Positions 1-7,804 of a stretch of DNA of 10,171 bases are shown here, piece by piece. This DNA comes from Kiritimatiellales bacterium (GTDB lineage: Bacteria; Verrucomicrobiota; Kiritimatiellia; Kiritimatiellales; Pontiellaceae), in contig WFRA01000045.1 of the NCBI GenBank assembly GCA_015486775.1, positions 1-10,171 on the forward strand. Direction: 5' to 3'. The translations under genes were made by a program, and so were the position numbers. The first letter of the stretch is position 1, and every line of letters starts with the position of its first letter. Under the pieces are notes generated by a model. It did not search any database, was not told where the DNA came from, and saw only the letters and a program-made list of their open reading frames with translations.

Positions 1-195
1 CTCCATTGGCGGCGGGGGCGGGGGCGGCTCCACTACGGCATCGACGGAGCGGATCGTCAGATCCTTCGCCGGGGGCTTGGTGATGACCTGCAAGACGGGA
101 AGCACCATGAACAGCGCCAGCGTCACCACAAGCGAAAGCCCAAGGTACGCCGCGTGGCTGAACAGGTTTTTGGAAAAATTGGCCATCGGATTCAT
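1..195 (-). CDS. tonB: TonB energy-transducing protein, N-terminal part (partial, runs off left edge)
   Basis: Reading the minus strand from the ATG at 195-193 gives 65 open codons to the window edge. The protein starts MNPMANFSKNLF, has one hydrophobic segment at about residues 15-38 (AAYLGLSLVVTLALFMVL), then a short periplasmic stretch and a proline run, EPPPPPPPME, at 56-65. A single N-terminal anchor followed by a Pro-rich periplasmic spacer is the classic TonB layout, and its place directly after exbD supports the call. TonB spans the periplasm and contacts the TonB box of the outer-membrane receptor. The start is 7 nt past the exbD stop, with AGGGA about 10 nt upstream; a second in-frame ATG at 186-184 is possible but has no evident ribosome site. 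I do not see the Ser-X3-His anchor motif of E. coli TonB. The C-terminal receptor-binding domain lies outside the window. Confidence 0.88.
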   Translation of the reverse strand, partial: MNPMANFSKNLFSHAAYLGLSLVVTLALFMVLPVLQVITKPPAKDLTIRSVDAVVEPPPPPPPME

Positions 196-202
196 GGCGG
201 GG

Positions 203-613
203 TCATCCCTGTTTTTTGCGGGTTGCAATGCTGACCTTTTCGGCACCGGCGAGCTTGGCTTCGTCGATCACGCGCACCATCAGCCCGGCCTGGACATTCT
301 GGTCGGCCTGGACAATGACGGGCACCTCCTCCTTCTGCATCATGCGCTTCACCAAGGGCTGCACGCCGGCGATGCCGATCTCGCGGCCGCCATAGACCAC
401 CTCGCCCTTATCGGTGATGGCCAGCAGGATGCTGGTCTTTTCAAGCTGGACAGAGGAAGCGGCCTGGGGCTTGTCCACCTCCACGCCGGTCTCCTCTACG
501 AAGGTGGTGGTGACGATAAAGAAGATGAGCAGGATGAAGACGCAGTCGATCAGGGGGGAAATATCCACTCCGGCTTCCGGGCTGTCGTCGGTGTTGTTTC
601 TGAAGCGAGCCAT
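203..613 (-). CDS. exbD: ExbD-family proton-channel subunit
   Basis: A 136-residue protein of normal ExbD length. It has a short cytoplasmic N-terminus, one membrane segment at about 20-38 (PLIDCVFILLIFFIVTTTF) and a periplasmic domain to the end. Asp23 at the start of the membrane helix is in the place of the essential proton-carrying Asp of ExbD/TolR, and the preceding D-I-S-P-L-I-D pattern is typical of the family. ExbD works with ExbB in the inner membrane, using the proton gradient to drive TonB. The ATG at 613-611 overlaps the exbB stop by one base (TAATG), so the two are translationally coupled, and tonB follows after 7 nt. TolR is the alternative family name, but the TonB receptor and tonB in the same cluster favour ExbD. 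Confidence 0.95.
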   Translation of the reverse strand: MARFRNNTDDSPEAGVDISPLIDCVFILLIFFIVTTTFVEETGVEVDKPQAASSVQLEKTSILLAITDKGEVVYGGREIGIAGVQPLVKRMMQKEEVPVIVQADQNVQAGLMVRVIDEAKLAGAEKVSIATRKKQG

Positions 614-1236
614 TATGCGGCCTCCGGATTTTGGTTTTGCTTGTAGATTCGCTGGGTGCAGACGGTCTGCAGGTGGGCGAGGAAGGCCTTGTATTGCTCG
701 TGCTCGCGAGCCAGCTTGTACTGGAAAACAATGCCGGGCAGCGCCACGAGCAGGCCGGTCTCGGTGGTGATGAGGGCTTCGGAAATGCCGGAGGCCACCA
801 TACCCATGGTCTTGTCGCCGCCGGAACCGGTGGCCAGCGCGGCAAAGGTGGCGAGCATGCCCGTCACAGTGCCGAGCAGTCCGAGCAGCGGGGCGGTGCT
901 GACGCAGGTCTGCATGGCCTTTAGGTCGCGGTCGAACGGCGCGATTTCCGTCTGGTGGAGCTCATCGAAAAAGGTGGCAATTTGCGGCAGGGTTTCGGCG
1001 CCCATCACAAAACGGATCATCTTGCCGACCGCCCCTTTTCCAATCCCTGGATTCTTGATCCACTTCTTCATTTTCTTTTCCGACACATGGAGGTAGCCCT
1101 TCGCGCGGATGCGGAAGAAAATGCTGTGGCCAAGGTAGAAGATAACCAGGGAATCGATCGCCAGGGCATACATACCCCAACCGCCCGAAGCCCAGATGTC
1201 CAATGCCTGCTTCCAAATTGATGTTGTTTCCTGCAT
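613..1236 (-). CDS. exbB: ExbB-family proton-channel subunit (MotA/TolQ/ExbB)
   Basis: A 207-residue inner-membrane protein with three membrane segments: about 20-41, 111-134 and 155-173. A cytoplasmic region lies between the first and second. The family signature is clear: PLLGLLGTVTGM at about 116-127 in the second segment and GISEALITTETGLLVALP at 150-167 in the third. It forms the proton-conducting complex with ExbD. There is no signal peptide and no long periplasmic extension, unlike its larger paralogue upstream. The ATG at 1236-1234 is chosen because GGAGGGG lies 9 nt before it; 22 nt separate it from the stop of the TtpC-like gene. The order large ExbB paralogue, small ExbB, ExbD, TonB matches TonB2-type operons, where this subunit is called ExbB2. 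Confidence 0.94.
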   Translation of the reverse strand: MQETTSIWKQALDIWASGGWGMYALAIDSLVIFYLGHSIFFRIRAKGYLHVSEKKMKKWIKNPGIGKGAVGKMIRFVMGAETLPQIATFFDELHQTEIAPFDRDLKAMQTCVSTAPLLGLLGTVTGMLATFAALATGSGGDKTMGMVASGISEALITTETGLLVALPGIVFQYKLAREHEQYKAFLAHLQTVCTQRIYKQNQNPEAA

Positions 1237-1245
1237 AAGGTCTTT

Positions 1246-1252
1246 CCCCTCC
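1246..1252 (-). promoter_or_regulatory. Strong Shine-Dalgarno of exbB
   Basis: GGAGGGG on the minus strand, 9 nt before the exbB ATG. It is among the strongest ribosome sites in the cluster and fixes the start of exbB. It suggests exbB is initiated independently rather than only by coupling to the upstream gene. Confidence 0.7.
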
Positions 1253-1258
1253 GGGAGC

Positions 1259-2638
1259 TCAGGCGGCCTCCTGGGGGGGTGCGGCCCGCATCGAACGGTT
1301 CATGAAAAGAATGGCATACTGCTCCATGCCGTCGGCAATCCTCTTGGCTTTCCGGGAAAGAAACGCGTGCAGCACCAGTGCGAAGATAGCCACCACCAGG
1401 CCAACCTCGGTCGTGATCAGCGCTTCGGAAATACCTCCGGAAAGGGTTTTTACATCGCCCGAACCAAACACCGTGATGAGCTTGAAGGTGTTGATGATCC
1501 CCGTGACCGTCCCGAGCAGGCCGAGCAACGGGGAGGCCGCCGCACAGACCGAGAGGAATGAAATCCATTTATTGACCCCGATACGGGTCGTCAGCATCTC
1601 CTCATACATCACCTCCTCCACCAAATCCTTCGGTTCGCCGCTATGCTCGACCCCGGCCCGGAGCATCTTTCCGGTCGGCCCCTTGATCTTTTTGGCCTCT
1701 TGCTCCGCTAGGGCATGGTTGTTGTAGAGCATGGCCTTGAGCAGTGGCTTGACCTCCTTGCTGGACGGCATCGGGATGAGCGATAGCTGGATCCACTTCA
1801 GAATGGCGACCAGCACGCAGAGGAAAAACATGCCGACGATGGGCCAGACCACAAGGCCGCCCTTCTTCAAATGCTCCCCGATCGTCTCCCTCGTCTCCTC
1901 GATCTTGCGAGCGTTCCCGAGGCTGGGATCGAACGGAAATGTTCCGGCTCCGTTCTCCACGGTTTTGGCCACCCGCTGCGCATTGGCCGGGTCGGCGAAC
2001 GGCATGACGGTCGGTTCAAGCGATCCGAGGCGTTGTTCCGCAATGCCCGCGAGGGTTCCATCGGATGCCGCAAACAGGGCAACGGGGCCGACCAGGGCAA
2101 ACCGTCCCGGCTTCACCAAGCCATCCTCCCCGGCGGCGGTGCCGTCGAACAGCTCACCGCCCACAATGTTTTGCAACCGGGCGATCGAAGCTTCGACCAG
2201 CGCGGTTTGCCGCACAAAGATTTCCCCGTCGGAAAGGTTGGGGTTTTCGGGCGCCAGTGCCGAAGCCTCGATAACCTTACCATATGCATCCAGTTCGGCA
2301 ATGTGCAGGCGGGTTTCAAAGTTGCGGGTATATTCGCCCAACAGGTTGGAGATATAGTTTTTCTCGCTCTGGCGCGTCTTGATTTCCGAACGCAGGTTGT
2401 TGAGGTCGAGATTGCGGCTGTCGAGCTGGCGCATGGTTTTCTGGTATTCCATCCGGACGTCGATCACCTGGTCTTCGAGGGCATCGAGCCCCTTGACCAT
2501 CGGCAGCTTTTCCTTGGAGATGCTTTTCCGGACATTGGAAAGCTCCGCGAGGCTCGCCTCCAACTTGGACTGCATGTCCGTCTGGGCGATCACGCCCGTT
2601 GCAAGCATGGCCATGAACAGAGAGGGGAATATTTTCAT
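1259..2638 (-). CDS. ttpC: TtpC-like protein: periplasmic coiled coil fused to a MotA/TolQ/ExbB domain
   Basis: A 459-residue protein that starts with a Sec signal peptide (1-18, MKIFPSLFMAMLATGVIA), followed by a periplasmic region with a Leu/charged heptad-rich coiled coil at about 24-110 and a less regular region to about 255. The C-terminal part has three membrane segments at about 261-283, 358-386 and 404-428, with ExbB signatures PLLGLLGTVTGII (370-382) and GGISEALITTEVGLVVAIFA (401-420). This architecture and length are those of TtpC, the fourth inner-membrane component of Vibrio-type TonB2 systems, where it is needed for transport through the TonB2 complex. The ATG overlaps the stop of the DUF3450-like gene (ATGA), with AGGA about 8 nt upstream, so translation is coupled. 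The N-terminal periplasmic domain is poorly conserved in general, so the ExbB part carries most of the confidence. Confidence 0.88.
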   Translation of the reverse strand: MKIFPSLFMAMLATGVIAQTDMQSKLEASLAELSNVRKSISKEKLPMVKGLDALEDQVIDVRMEYQKTMRQLDSRNLDLNNLRSEIKTRQSEKNYISNLLGEYTRNFETRLHIAELDAYGKVIEASALAPENPNLSDGEIFVRQTALVEASIARLQNIVGGELFDGTAAGEDGLVKPGRFALVGPVALFAASDGTLAGIAEQRLGSLEPTVMPFADPANAQRVAKTVENGAGTFPFDPSLGNARKIEETRETIGEHLKKGGLVVWPIVGMFFLCVLVAILKWIQLSLIPMPSSKEVKPLLKAMLYNNHALAEQEAKKIKGPTGKMLRAGVEHSGEPKDLVEEVMYEEMLTTRIGVNKWISFLSVCAAASPLLGLLGTVTGIINTFKLITVFGSGDVKTLSGGISEALITTEVGLVVAIFALVLHAFLSRKAKRIADGMEQYAILFMNRSMRAAPPQEAA

Positions 2639-3402
2639 GATTCATCCTGGGGTTTGTCGATGCTTACGGGCAACGGAACGAACTCCGCCACCTTTTCGTT
2701 CTTGAAAATGGAAATGGCGTCGGCCACCTGCTGGGCGATGGCGTTGTCCGGTGTCCACGTCCACCCCCCAGGGGCTGGGCGCCCCGTGCCGGCGATGTCG
2801 CCCTTGTTGCTGCAGTAGTAGGCGCAGGCATAGCCGAGATAGATCGTCTGCACCTCGACGGACGATCCGCCGGGCAGTTCCCGCACCTCGCTGACCACGC
2901 TGATTTCGTTGGCGCCCTTGTTGAGTTCGTTGATGATGCCGACCACGTTCTGGTAGCGCTCGGAGAGGGTCAGGTCGGTCTCCTGGGTCTTGGGGATGCG
3001 CTGGCTCAGCGGCTTGATGCGCTCCTGCACCGGAGCCGGCAGGGTCGGCAGCAAATCGAGCACACCGCGCTCTAGGGAGGCGATCCGGTTCTCCAAGGTG
3101 GCCGACGCGCTCTTCAGCGCATCGTTTTCCTTGACCAGGCCTTCGCGTTTCCTGTCGGCATCGGTGATGAGCGACTGCGTCTCGTGGATCTTCTTCGAAA
3201 GCGAATCGCGCTCTGTGCGAACCAGCTCGATCCGGTCGCCAAGCATCTCGCGTTCGAGTTCCCACTTCTGCTTTTCCTCGGAGATCAGTTTCCGGGTCTC
3301 CACCCACTTCGAGAGCATCTCTCTGGATTTCTCCAAATCCTGCGCCCGCACGGCGGCGGCAAGGCTCAGCCCCGCCAGAATTATATGTATTTTTCTTTTC
3401 AT
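2635..3402 (-). CDS. DUF3450-like periplasmic coiled-coil protein of TonB2-type operons
   Basis: A 255-residue protein with a Sec signal peptide (1-20, ending AVRA before QDLEKS), a long charged coiled coil at about 24-115, a Pro/Arg segment LLPTLPAPVQERIKPLSQRI (117-136) and a C-terminal globular part with YLGYACAYYCSNKG (188-201) and PGGWTWTPD (211-219). The coiled coil, then a Leu-Pro rich turn, then an 'LG-x-A-x-YY' strand and a Trp-rich segment is the layout I associate with DUF3450, a family found directly upstream of ttpC-exbB-exbD-tonB in marine Gammaproteobacteria. Its role there is unknown; a periplasmic partner of TtpC is a reasonable guess. GAGG lies 6 nt before the ATG. It is the first gene of the energiser operon and has an 11-bp-phased repeat array just upstream. 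Confidence 0.82.
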   Translation of the reverse strand: MKRKIHIILAGLSLAAAVRAQDLEKSREMLSKWVETRKLISEEKQKWELEREMLGDRIELVRTERDSLSKKIHETQSLITDADRKREGLVKENDALKSASATLENRIASLERGVLDLLPTLPAPVQERIKPLSQRIPKTQETDLTLSERYQNVVGIINELNKGANEISVVSEVRELPGGSSVEVQTIYLGYACAYYCSNKGDIAGTGRPAPGGWTWTPDNAIAQQVADAISIFKNEKVAEFVPLPVSIDKPQDES

Positions 3403-3430
3403 TGCTAACCTCGGGTAAGGGTTCTACTTG

Positions 3431-3474
3431 CTGGTTGTTACCATTCTGCGAGCCTATTGTTAAATTGCTGTTAC
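3431..3474 (-). promoter_or_regulatory. 11-bp-phased TAACA repeat array, candidate Pho-type operator of the energiser operon
   Basis: On the minus strand four consecutive 11-bp units begin at 3474, 3463, 3452 and 3441 with the hexamers GTAACA, TTAACA, CTCGCA and GTAACA. Three of the four share TAACA in exact register. Response regulators of the PhoB/PhoP class bind direct repeats with this 11-bp spacing: TTAACA-type in Bacillus PhoP, TTAA-cored in cyanobacterial SphR. The array starts at the receptor stop codon and ends 28 bp before the DUF3450-like ATG. A possible -10 hexamer, TAGAAC (3426-3421), lies 9 nt after the last hexamer, but it would leave a leader of only about 11 nt. The repeat pattern is seen directly; the regulator and promoter are inferred. 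Confidence 0.5.
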
Positions 3475-6400
3475 CACGCCGCCGTGACTCCAACCGAAAA
3501 GTCCGTCCCCTTGGTGTAGGAGGAGCGGATAGCGGTATCCGCATACGATTCCGAACGGTATTCCTCCCGAATCTCGGGGTTGGTGATATTCTTGATCTTG
3601 AACTTGAGCGTCCAATGTTCGCCCAGCTTCTGCGACAGGCTAAAGTTGAGCGTCCCGTAGGGCAGCGCATAGAGCGCAGGCGAATGCTTGGCATTGCTTA
3701 GGACAATGCTTTCGCCCGAGACGAGGGTTTCGCCGGTGTAGTTGTAGAACAGCGCCAGCCTGGTTCCCCAGTGGGGAATGTCGTAGGTCAGGTTTGCGTT
3801 AAAGAGGTAGTCGGGCGTACACATCATCTTGCGGGTTCGGAAAGGGGTATACACCCCCGATGCAACAAAGGAGCCATACTCGTCCTCCGGCAGGGTTACC
3901 TCGGAATCGATCAACGTGGCATTGAGTCCGATCGCAAGCCCCTCCAGCGGGTTCCACCACTTTCCCAGCTGCTGGCGGAGCTCCGCCTCGTAGCCCTGCA
4001 TGGTGCCCTCCGGATAGTTGACAGGCTGGGTGAAGGTGAACTCAACCTGCCTCTGGATATATTCGATCGGATCCTTGATGCTCTTGTAGAACCACGAGAA
4101 CGAAAGCAAGCCGCCCGGATAGGGGCTATAGTCCAGACGCAGGTCATAGTTTTCCAGGGCGCTCATCTTCAGGCCGGGATTGCCTACGAAGACATCGCCG
4201 CCGAAATATTCCTGCTGCTGGATCGGCGAGAGCTCCTTGAAGGTTTGCCGCGCCACGGTCTGTGCATAGGTCGCACGCAGGGTCACCTTCTCCAGCGGCC
4301 GCAGTTCGACCCCGAGCGAGGGCAGCACATCATCCTGGGCATACTTCACATGCTGGGCATCGCTGCCCTGCAGCGTGACCCACCCCAGGGTGTCCGTATC
4401 GAAATAGCGCGCAAAGGATGAGGAGGGCCGACTGTCCACCGAGAGCTCCGTCGACTCGAAGCGGGCGCCGCCCACGAAATTGATGAACGAGCAGAGCGGC
4501 AAATCAACCATGCCGTACCACGCAGAGATATCCTGCCGGCCGTCGTACCCTGCATCGTAGAGCGATTTGACCACCGGGGTCGTCGGATCCACCATCCATG
4601 TATCGCTCCAAAACTTGCCCCAATCCAAACCTTGCCTGAACTGCGAATCCCCCTCGTTGCTGTAGCTGGTCTGGTCGAAGGCGCGTTCCACGCGGTCGCC
4701 GAACAGACCCGCCTTCAGATAGCCTTCGCTGCCAGTCCATTGCTTGAACGGCCATTTTGCATTGGCGGCATATTGGTCGCTGTCCTCTTCGATATTCTTC
4801 CAGATGCGCTGGAAATAGCCCAGGTTGATGTTTTCGCCTGGGGTAACCCCGGCGTAGGTGGGCGGAGTGATGCGCACCTGGCCATGGCGGTTGGTCTGGG
4901 TCCGCTCGGGAGTCCAGCGGTCGGCAAACAGCCGCTTGTCCGGATTGTCCATCGCCGCCGAACTGGCGGCGGCGTACCAGTCGATCTCCGGATCCAGCAG
5001 CTCGAAGAAATCTCCGTCCACCCAATCCGGGAACGGCAGGACGTGGTGCCCGCCCAGTTGCAGGGTGTCGGTGTCGCGCTCCCGATAGTCCAGCGCCTGG
5101 CTGCGGTTGTAGGGTGCCGTGACCGGGTTTTGGTTGCCTGGATCGAAAAAGGCCTTCCCGCGCGTATCCTCCAGCAGGGTGGTCTTGTCCTCGGCCACAT
5201 GGGTCTGCATATAGAGCAGCGAAAGTTGGTGGTTTTCCGTTTCGATGCCGAAGGTTCCCAGCACCCCCCACTTCACCTGGTCAACCGACTGTTCGGCATC
5301 ATAGAGCTCGGTCCGGAAATCGGCGGCGCCGTTGACGTATGGGTTGTTCCCCGAATCGCCCAGCACCTCCGGAAGCAGGTGCGGATCACCCAGCATGGAG
5401 GGGGGGAGATAGGTTGGATCCGAAGGGAGATAGCTGGCATATTTGTTCTGCTGCCCGCCCGAATAGGTGGATGCCTTCCGCTTGTAGTACATGTTGGCCA
5501 ATCCACCGACCTTCAGGCCGGAATCGAATTTGATCAGGTTGCCGACACCGGCGCCCCACGAATAGCTGGAGGGTGCGGTGCCCCGGGAGGTGCCGACGGA
5601 ACTGTTGAGCGGAATCGCAGGCCTTCCTCCAACGCTTCCGTCGGGCGGCGGGATATTTCTGCCACCGCCATCCTTCCCCCAATAATCGACCCCGCCCCCT
5701 TTGTAGGTCAGGAAATCGTTCCGCTTTTCGATGACCTGGGAGTTGGCCTCGATGCCGAATCCTCCCTGGAGCACCGGCCCGTCCGGCAGCCCCTTCAGCA
5801 CCACATTCACCGCTCCGCCCGAGGCGTCGCCCTGCTGGTCCGGGGTAAAGGTCTTGGTGACCTGCACGCTTTCGATCAGCGCGGCGGGAAACTGGTCGAG
5901 CTGGACGGCCCGCTTGTCCGCATCGGCCGTCGGCAGCCGCACCCCGTTCATCTGCGAACTGACATACCGATCCGGCAGGCCGCGGATCACGGCATATTTC
6001 CCGTCCTGCACCGTGGCACCGGAAACCAGCCGCAACGCCTGAGCGGCATCGGACGCGCCGGCCTTGCCCATCAGGTCAGCGCCCACGGAATCCATCAGCG
6101 CGGAACTCTCCAGCCGCAGGTTGAGCAGGCCGACCTCCGAGGCGCCGCCGAGCTGTATGTCGCGCACAACCAGTTCGTTCATCTCTTCATATTCGCCCGC
6201 CAGGGAAAGATCGGCCTCCGCCAGTTGCCCGGGCACAACCACGACCCCCGGCTTTGTGCCCCGGGCATAGCCCGTCTTGCTGAACAAAACCGTGTAGCTC
6301 CCCGGCTCGAGGCCCTGCAGGCTAAAGGCGCCGCCGCTGCTCGTCACCGTCTCCTGCCCGGTCTCCGACACGCGCACCTTGACCCCCGGAAGCGGAACCT

Positions 6401-6512
6401 CGAAATCCTGGTCCATCACCACGCCGCGAATGCCCCCATCCTGGGCCGCCGCCCCGCCAGGGATCCATGCACAACCCAAAACCAACAACCCAACAATCGT
6501 TCTTTTTCTCAC
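3471..6512 (-). CDS. TonB-dependent outer-membrane receptor with N-terminal carboxypeptidase-regulatory-like domain
   Basis: A 1013-residue protein with a signal peptide at about 1-23 (charged RKR, hydrophobic core, cleavage after GGAAA). A carboxypeptidase-regulatory-like beta-sandwich at about 28-105 includes GGAFSLQGLEPGSYTVLFSKTG. A TonB-box-like segment NELVVRD (112-118) follows, then a plug domain at about 130-245 with YAVIRGLPDRYVSSQMNGVR, IESVQVTKTFTPDQQGD and ASGGAVNV. The rest is a long beta-barrel ending in a strand with C-terminal Trp (SVGVTAAW). It should take up a substrate across the outer membrane using TonB energy. The start is GTG: its G-T-G-A overlaps the TGA stop of the TPR-like gene, and no good ribosome site is visible, so it is probably made by coupling. 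Substrate is not visible in the sequence; context points to phosphate or a phosphorus compound. The regulatory-like domain is common in Bacteroidota and PVC receptors. Confidence 0.95.
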   Translation of the reverse strand: MRKRTIVGLLVLGCAWIPGGAAAQDGGIRGVVMDQDFEVPLPGVKVRVSETGQETVTSSGGAFSLQGLEPGSYTVLFSKTGYARGTKPGVVVVPGQLAEADLSLAGEYEEMNELVVRDIQLGGASEVGLLNLRLESSALMDSVGADLMGKAGASDAAQALRLVSGATVQDGKYAVIRGLPDRYVSSQMNGVRLPTADADKRAVQLDQFPAALIESVQVTKTFTPDQQGDASGGAVNVVLKGLPDGPVLQGGFGIEANSQVIEKRNDFLTYKGGGVDYWGKDGGGRNIPPPDGSVGGRPAIPLNSSVGTSRGTAPSSYSWGAGVGNLIKFDSGLKVGGLANMYYKRKASTYSGGQQNKYASYLPSDPTYLPPSMLGDPHLLPEVLGDSGNNPYVNGAADFRTELYDAEQSVDQVKWGVLGTFGIETENHQLSLLYMQTHVAEDKTTLLEDTRGKAFFDPGNQNPVTAPYNRSQALDYRERDTDTLQLGGHHVLPFPDWVDGDFFELLDPEIDWYAAASSAAMDNPDKRLFADRWTPERTQTNRHGQVRITPPTYAGVTPGENINLGYFQRIWKNIEEDSDQYAANAKWPFKQWTGSEGYLKAGLFGDRVERAFDQTSYSNEGDSQFRQGLDWGKFWSDTWMVDPTTPVVKSLYDAGYDGRQDISAWYGMVDLPLCSFINFVGGARFESTELSVDSRPSSSFARYFDTDTLGWVTLQGSDAQHVKYAQDDVLPSLGVELRPLEKVTLRATYAQTVARQTFKELSPIQQQEYFGGDVFVGNPGLKMSALENYDLRLDYSPYPGGLLSFSWFYKSIKDPIEYIQRQVEFTFTQPVNYPEGTMQGYEAELRQQLGKWWNPLEGLAIGLNATLIDSEVTLPEDEYGSFVASGVYTPFRTRKMMCTPDYLFNANLTYDIPHWGTRLALFYNYTGETLVSGESIVLSNAKHSPALYALPYGTLNFSLSQKLGEHWTLKFKIKNITNPEIREEYRSESYADTAIRSSYTKGTDFSVGVTAAW

Positions 6513-7708
6513 CAGGGATCACCCAATTTGCTTTTCATCTCTTCCAAGGCCTGGAATACCGCCCGCGCAGGTTTCTGCTGCTGCCGGACGAGGGAACGGC
6601 AGATCAGGCTCAAATCCGTGGCGCGGGGTCGGGAGTTGGGATTGACCTGCCCTTCGGCGATGGCCCGCAGGTAGAGCGCTTCGGTCTGCTCCGGCGCACC
6701 CGCCGCGAGGTAGGCCTCCGCCACGGGGCAGAGCATGCCCGCCCGGTCGATGTCCACCGTTTTTCGGTACTCCTGTTCGAACCGCTCCATGCATCCATCA
6801 AGCTGGGCCAACGCCGTTCTGGGATCGCCGGCAACGGCACGGAGCGCGGCGATCCGGGCGGCTGCAGGGATGAAGAAGCGCGGCGCGCACGGATGCTGGT
6901 CGAGCATGTTGCGCGCGCGGACGGCCTTGGCTAGCGCATTCTCCGGATCCCCGTGCGCCACTGCCGCCTTGCCCTGCCGGACGATCAGGTCAATCTGCGA
7001 GAGCCACGGCACCTTGGGCAGGATGGATTCAAAAACATGCTCGATCGCGTCACGCTGTCCCGGCTTTGCGTAAAACCGACCGTAGAGCGTAGCCAGCCCA
7101 TCGAGCGCACCCTTGACCGATTCATACTCGCCGCTCCCGGCGAGAGATTCCAACAGTTCGATCGATTGGCCGAGTTCGTCTTCCGGGGTTTTGGAAAGCT
7201 TGTATTCAAGCAGGCGCGGTGCCTCGTCCTTGCCGACAAAGCTCGATATTTCGGCCACCTTTCCGGGTTCGTCCAACGCGGTGTGAACCAAAGCGATCCG
7301 GGATGCCACGCGCGATAGGCGCCAGCGCTGCTCCCCGCTCTCCGGTGTGAACGAAGCCCGGTGCCCGTCCATCCAGCGTTCCGCCCGGGCAAGATATTCG
7401 CGGCCCTGGCTCGTCTCGCCATGTTCCACGTGGTAGAGAGCCAGCTCAGCCAAGACGGCTCCCTGCTGCCAATAGGCGATGCCCTCTCCGTAGCGCTCGG
7501 CAACGGCTGGAAGATCCAGCTTCAGCGCCGCCTCCGCCAACTTGTACTGTTCGCGCGAACGATTCTTGATGTGCGGATCCAGCGGCATGGCCGAAACCGC
7601 CGCGTAGGCACCGTCCAACAGCTGCACCTGCCACCTGGTGGCCGTTGCATGGGCCATCTGCGCCGCCAACCCGCCGACCAGCAAAACAATCCGTGCCAAA
7701 CTTTTCAT
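6509..7708 (-). CDS. Secreted helical TPR-like protein of unknown function, coupled to the receptor gene
   Basis: A 399-residue protein with a signal peptide at about 1-20 (MKSLARIVLLVGGLAAQMAH, cleavage near AHA-T) and an otherwise alpha-helical, Ala/Leu/Glu-rich sequence. Helix pairs of about 34 residues recall TPRs, for example GAVLAELALYHVEHGETSQGR and the C-terminal PVAEAYLAAGAPEQTEALYL. I do not recognise a specific family. GGAG lies 8 nt before the ATG at 7708-7706. The gene starts 96 bp past the beta-helix gene, and its stop overlaps the receptor start by four bases, so the two products are probably made together. Periplasmic TPR proteins accompany TonB2 operons in Vibrio, usually after tonB rather than before the receptor. 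A scaffold or receptor-assembly role is plausible but unproven. Confidence 0.72.
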   Translation of the reverse strand: MKSLARIVLLVGGLAAQMAHATATRWQVQLLDGAYAAVSAMPLDPHIKNRSREQYKLAEAALKLDLPAVAERYGEGIAYWQQGAVLAELALYHVEHGETSQGREYLARAERWMDGHRASFTPESGEQRWRLSRVASRIALVHTALDEPGKVAEISSFVGKDEAPRLLEYKLSKTPEDELGQSIELLESLAGSGEYESVKGALDGLATLYGRFYAKPGQRDAIEHVFESILPKVPWLSQIDLIVRQGKAAVAHGDPENALAKAVRARNMLDQHPCAPRFFIPAAARIAALRAVAGDPRTALAQLDGCMERFEQEYRKTVDIDRAGMLCPVAEAYLAAGAPEQTEALYLRAIAEGQVNPNSRPRATDLSLICRSLVRQQQKPARAVFQALEEMKSKLGDPW

Positions 7709-7749
7709 TAACTCTTCTCCAACCTTGTACTCACTATTTTTGGGTCATG

Positions 7750-7782
7750 AAAAACTGATGGCAGAAAACCTGCCACCAGTTT
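7750..7782 (-). terminator. Intrinsic terminator after the beta-helix gene
   Basis: The inverted repeat pairs AAACTG (7752-7757) with CAGTTT (7777-7782) and TGGCAG (7759-7764) with CTGCCA (7770-7775), with one A/C mismatch and a 5-nt loop (7765-7769). On the minus strand the stem is followed directly by a T run (complement of the A's at 7750-7754). It lies 22 nt past the beta-helix stop. It should end or attenuate transcription before the TPR-like and receptor genes. Confidence 0.75.
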
Positions 7783-7804
7783 CATTGATCCGCGCCCAAC
7801 ACGC

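Noticed and set aside
77..646. A 189-codon plus-strand open frame across tonB and exbD
   Set aside because: It is antisense to the clear exbD and tonB coding sequences, and its His/Asp/Gly-rich product has no family features.
6470..6477. Lipobox-like V-L-G-C near the receptor N-terminus
   Set aside because: A normal signal-peptidase I site (GGAAA-Q) follows a few residues later. Outer-membrane barrel receptors are not usually lipoproteins, so Cys14 is more likely just part of the hydrophobic core.
4632..6674. A 680-codon plus-strand open frame opposite the receptor gene
   Set aside because: It is antisense to a well-supported TonB receptor with signal peptide, plug and barrel. Its product is His/Arg/Gly-rich with no recognisable domain, as expected of the reverse strand of a G+C-rich gene.
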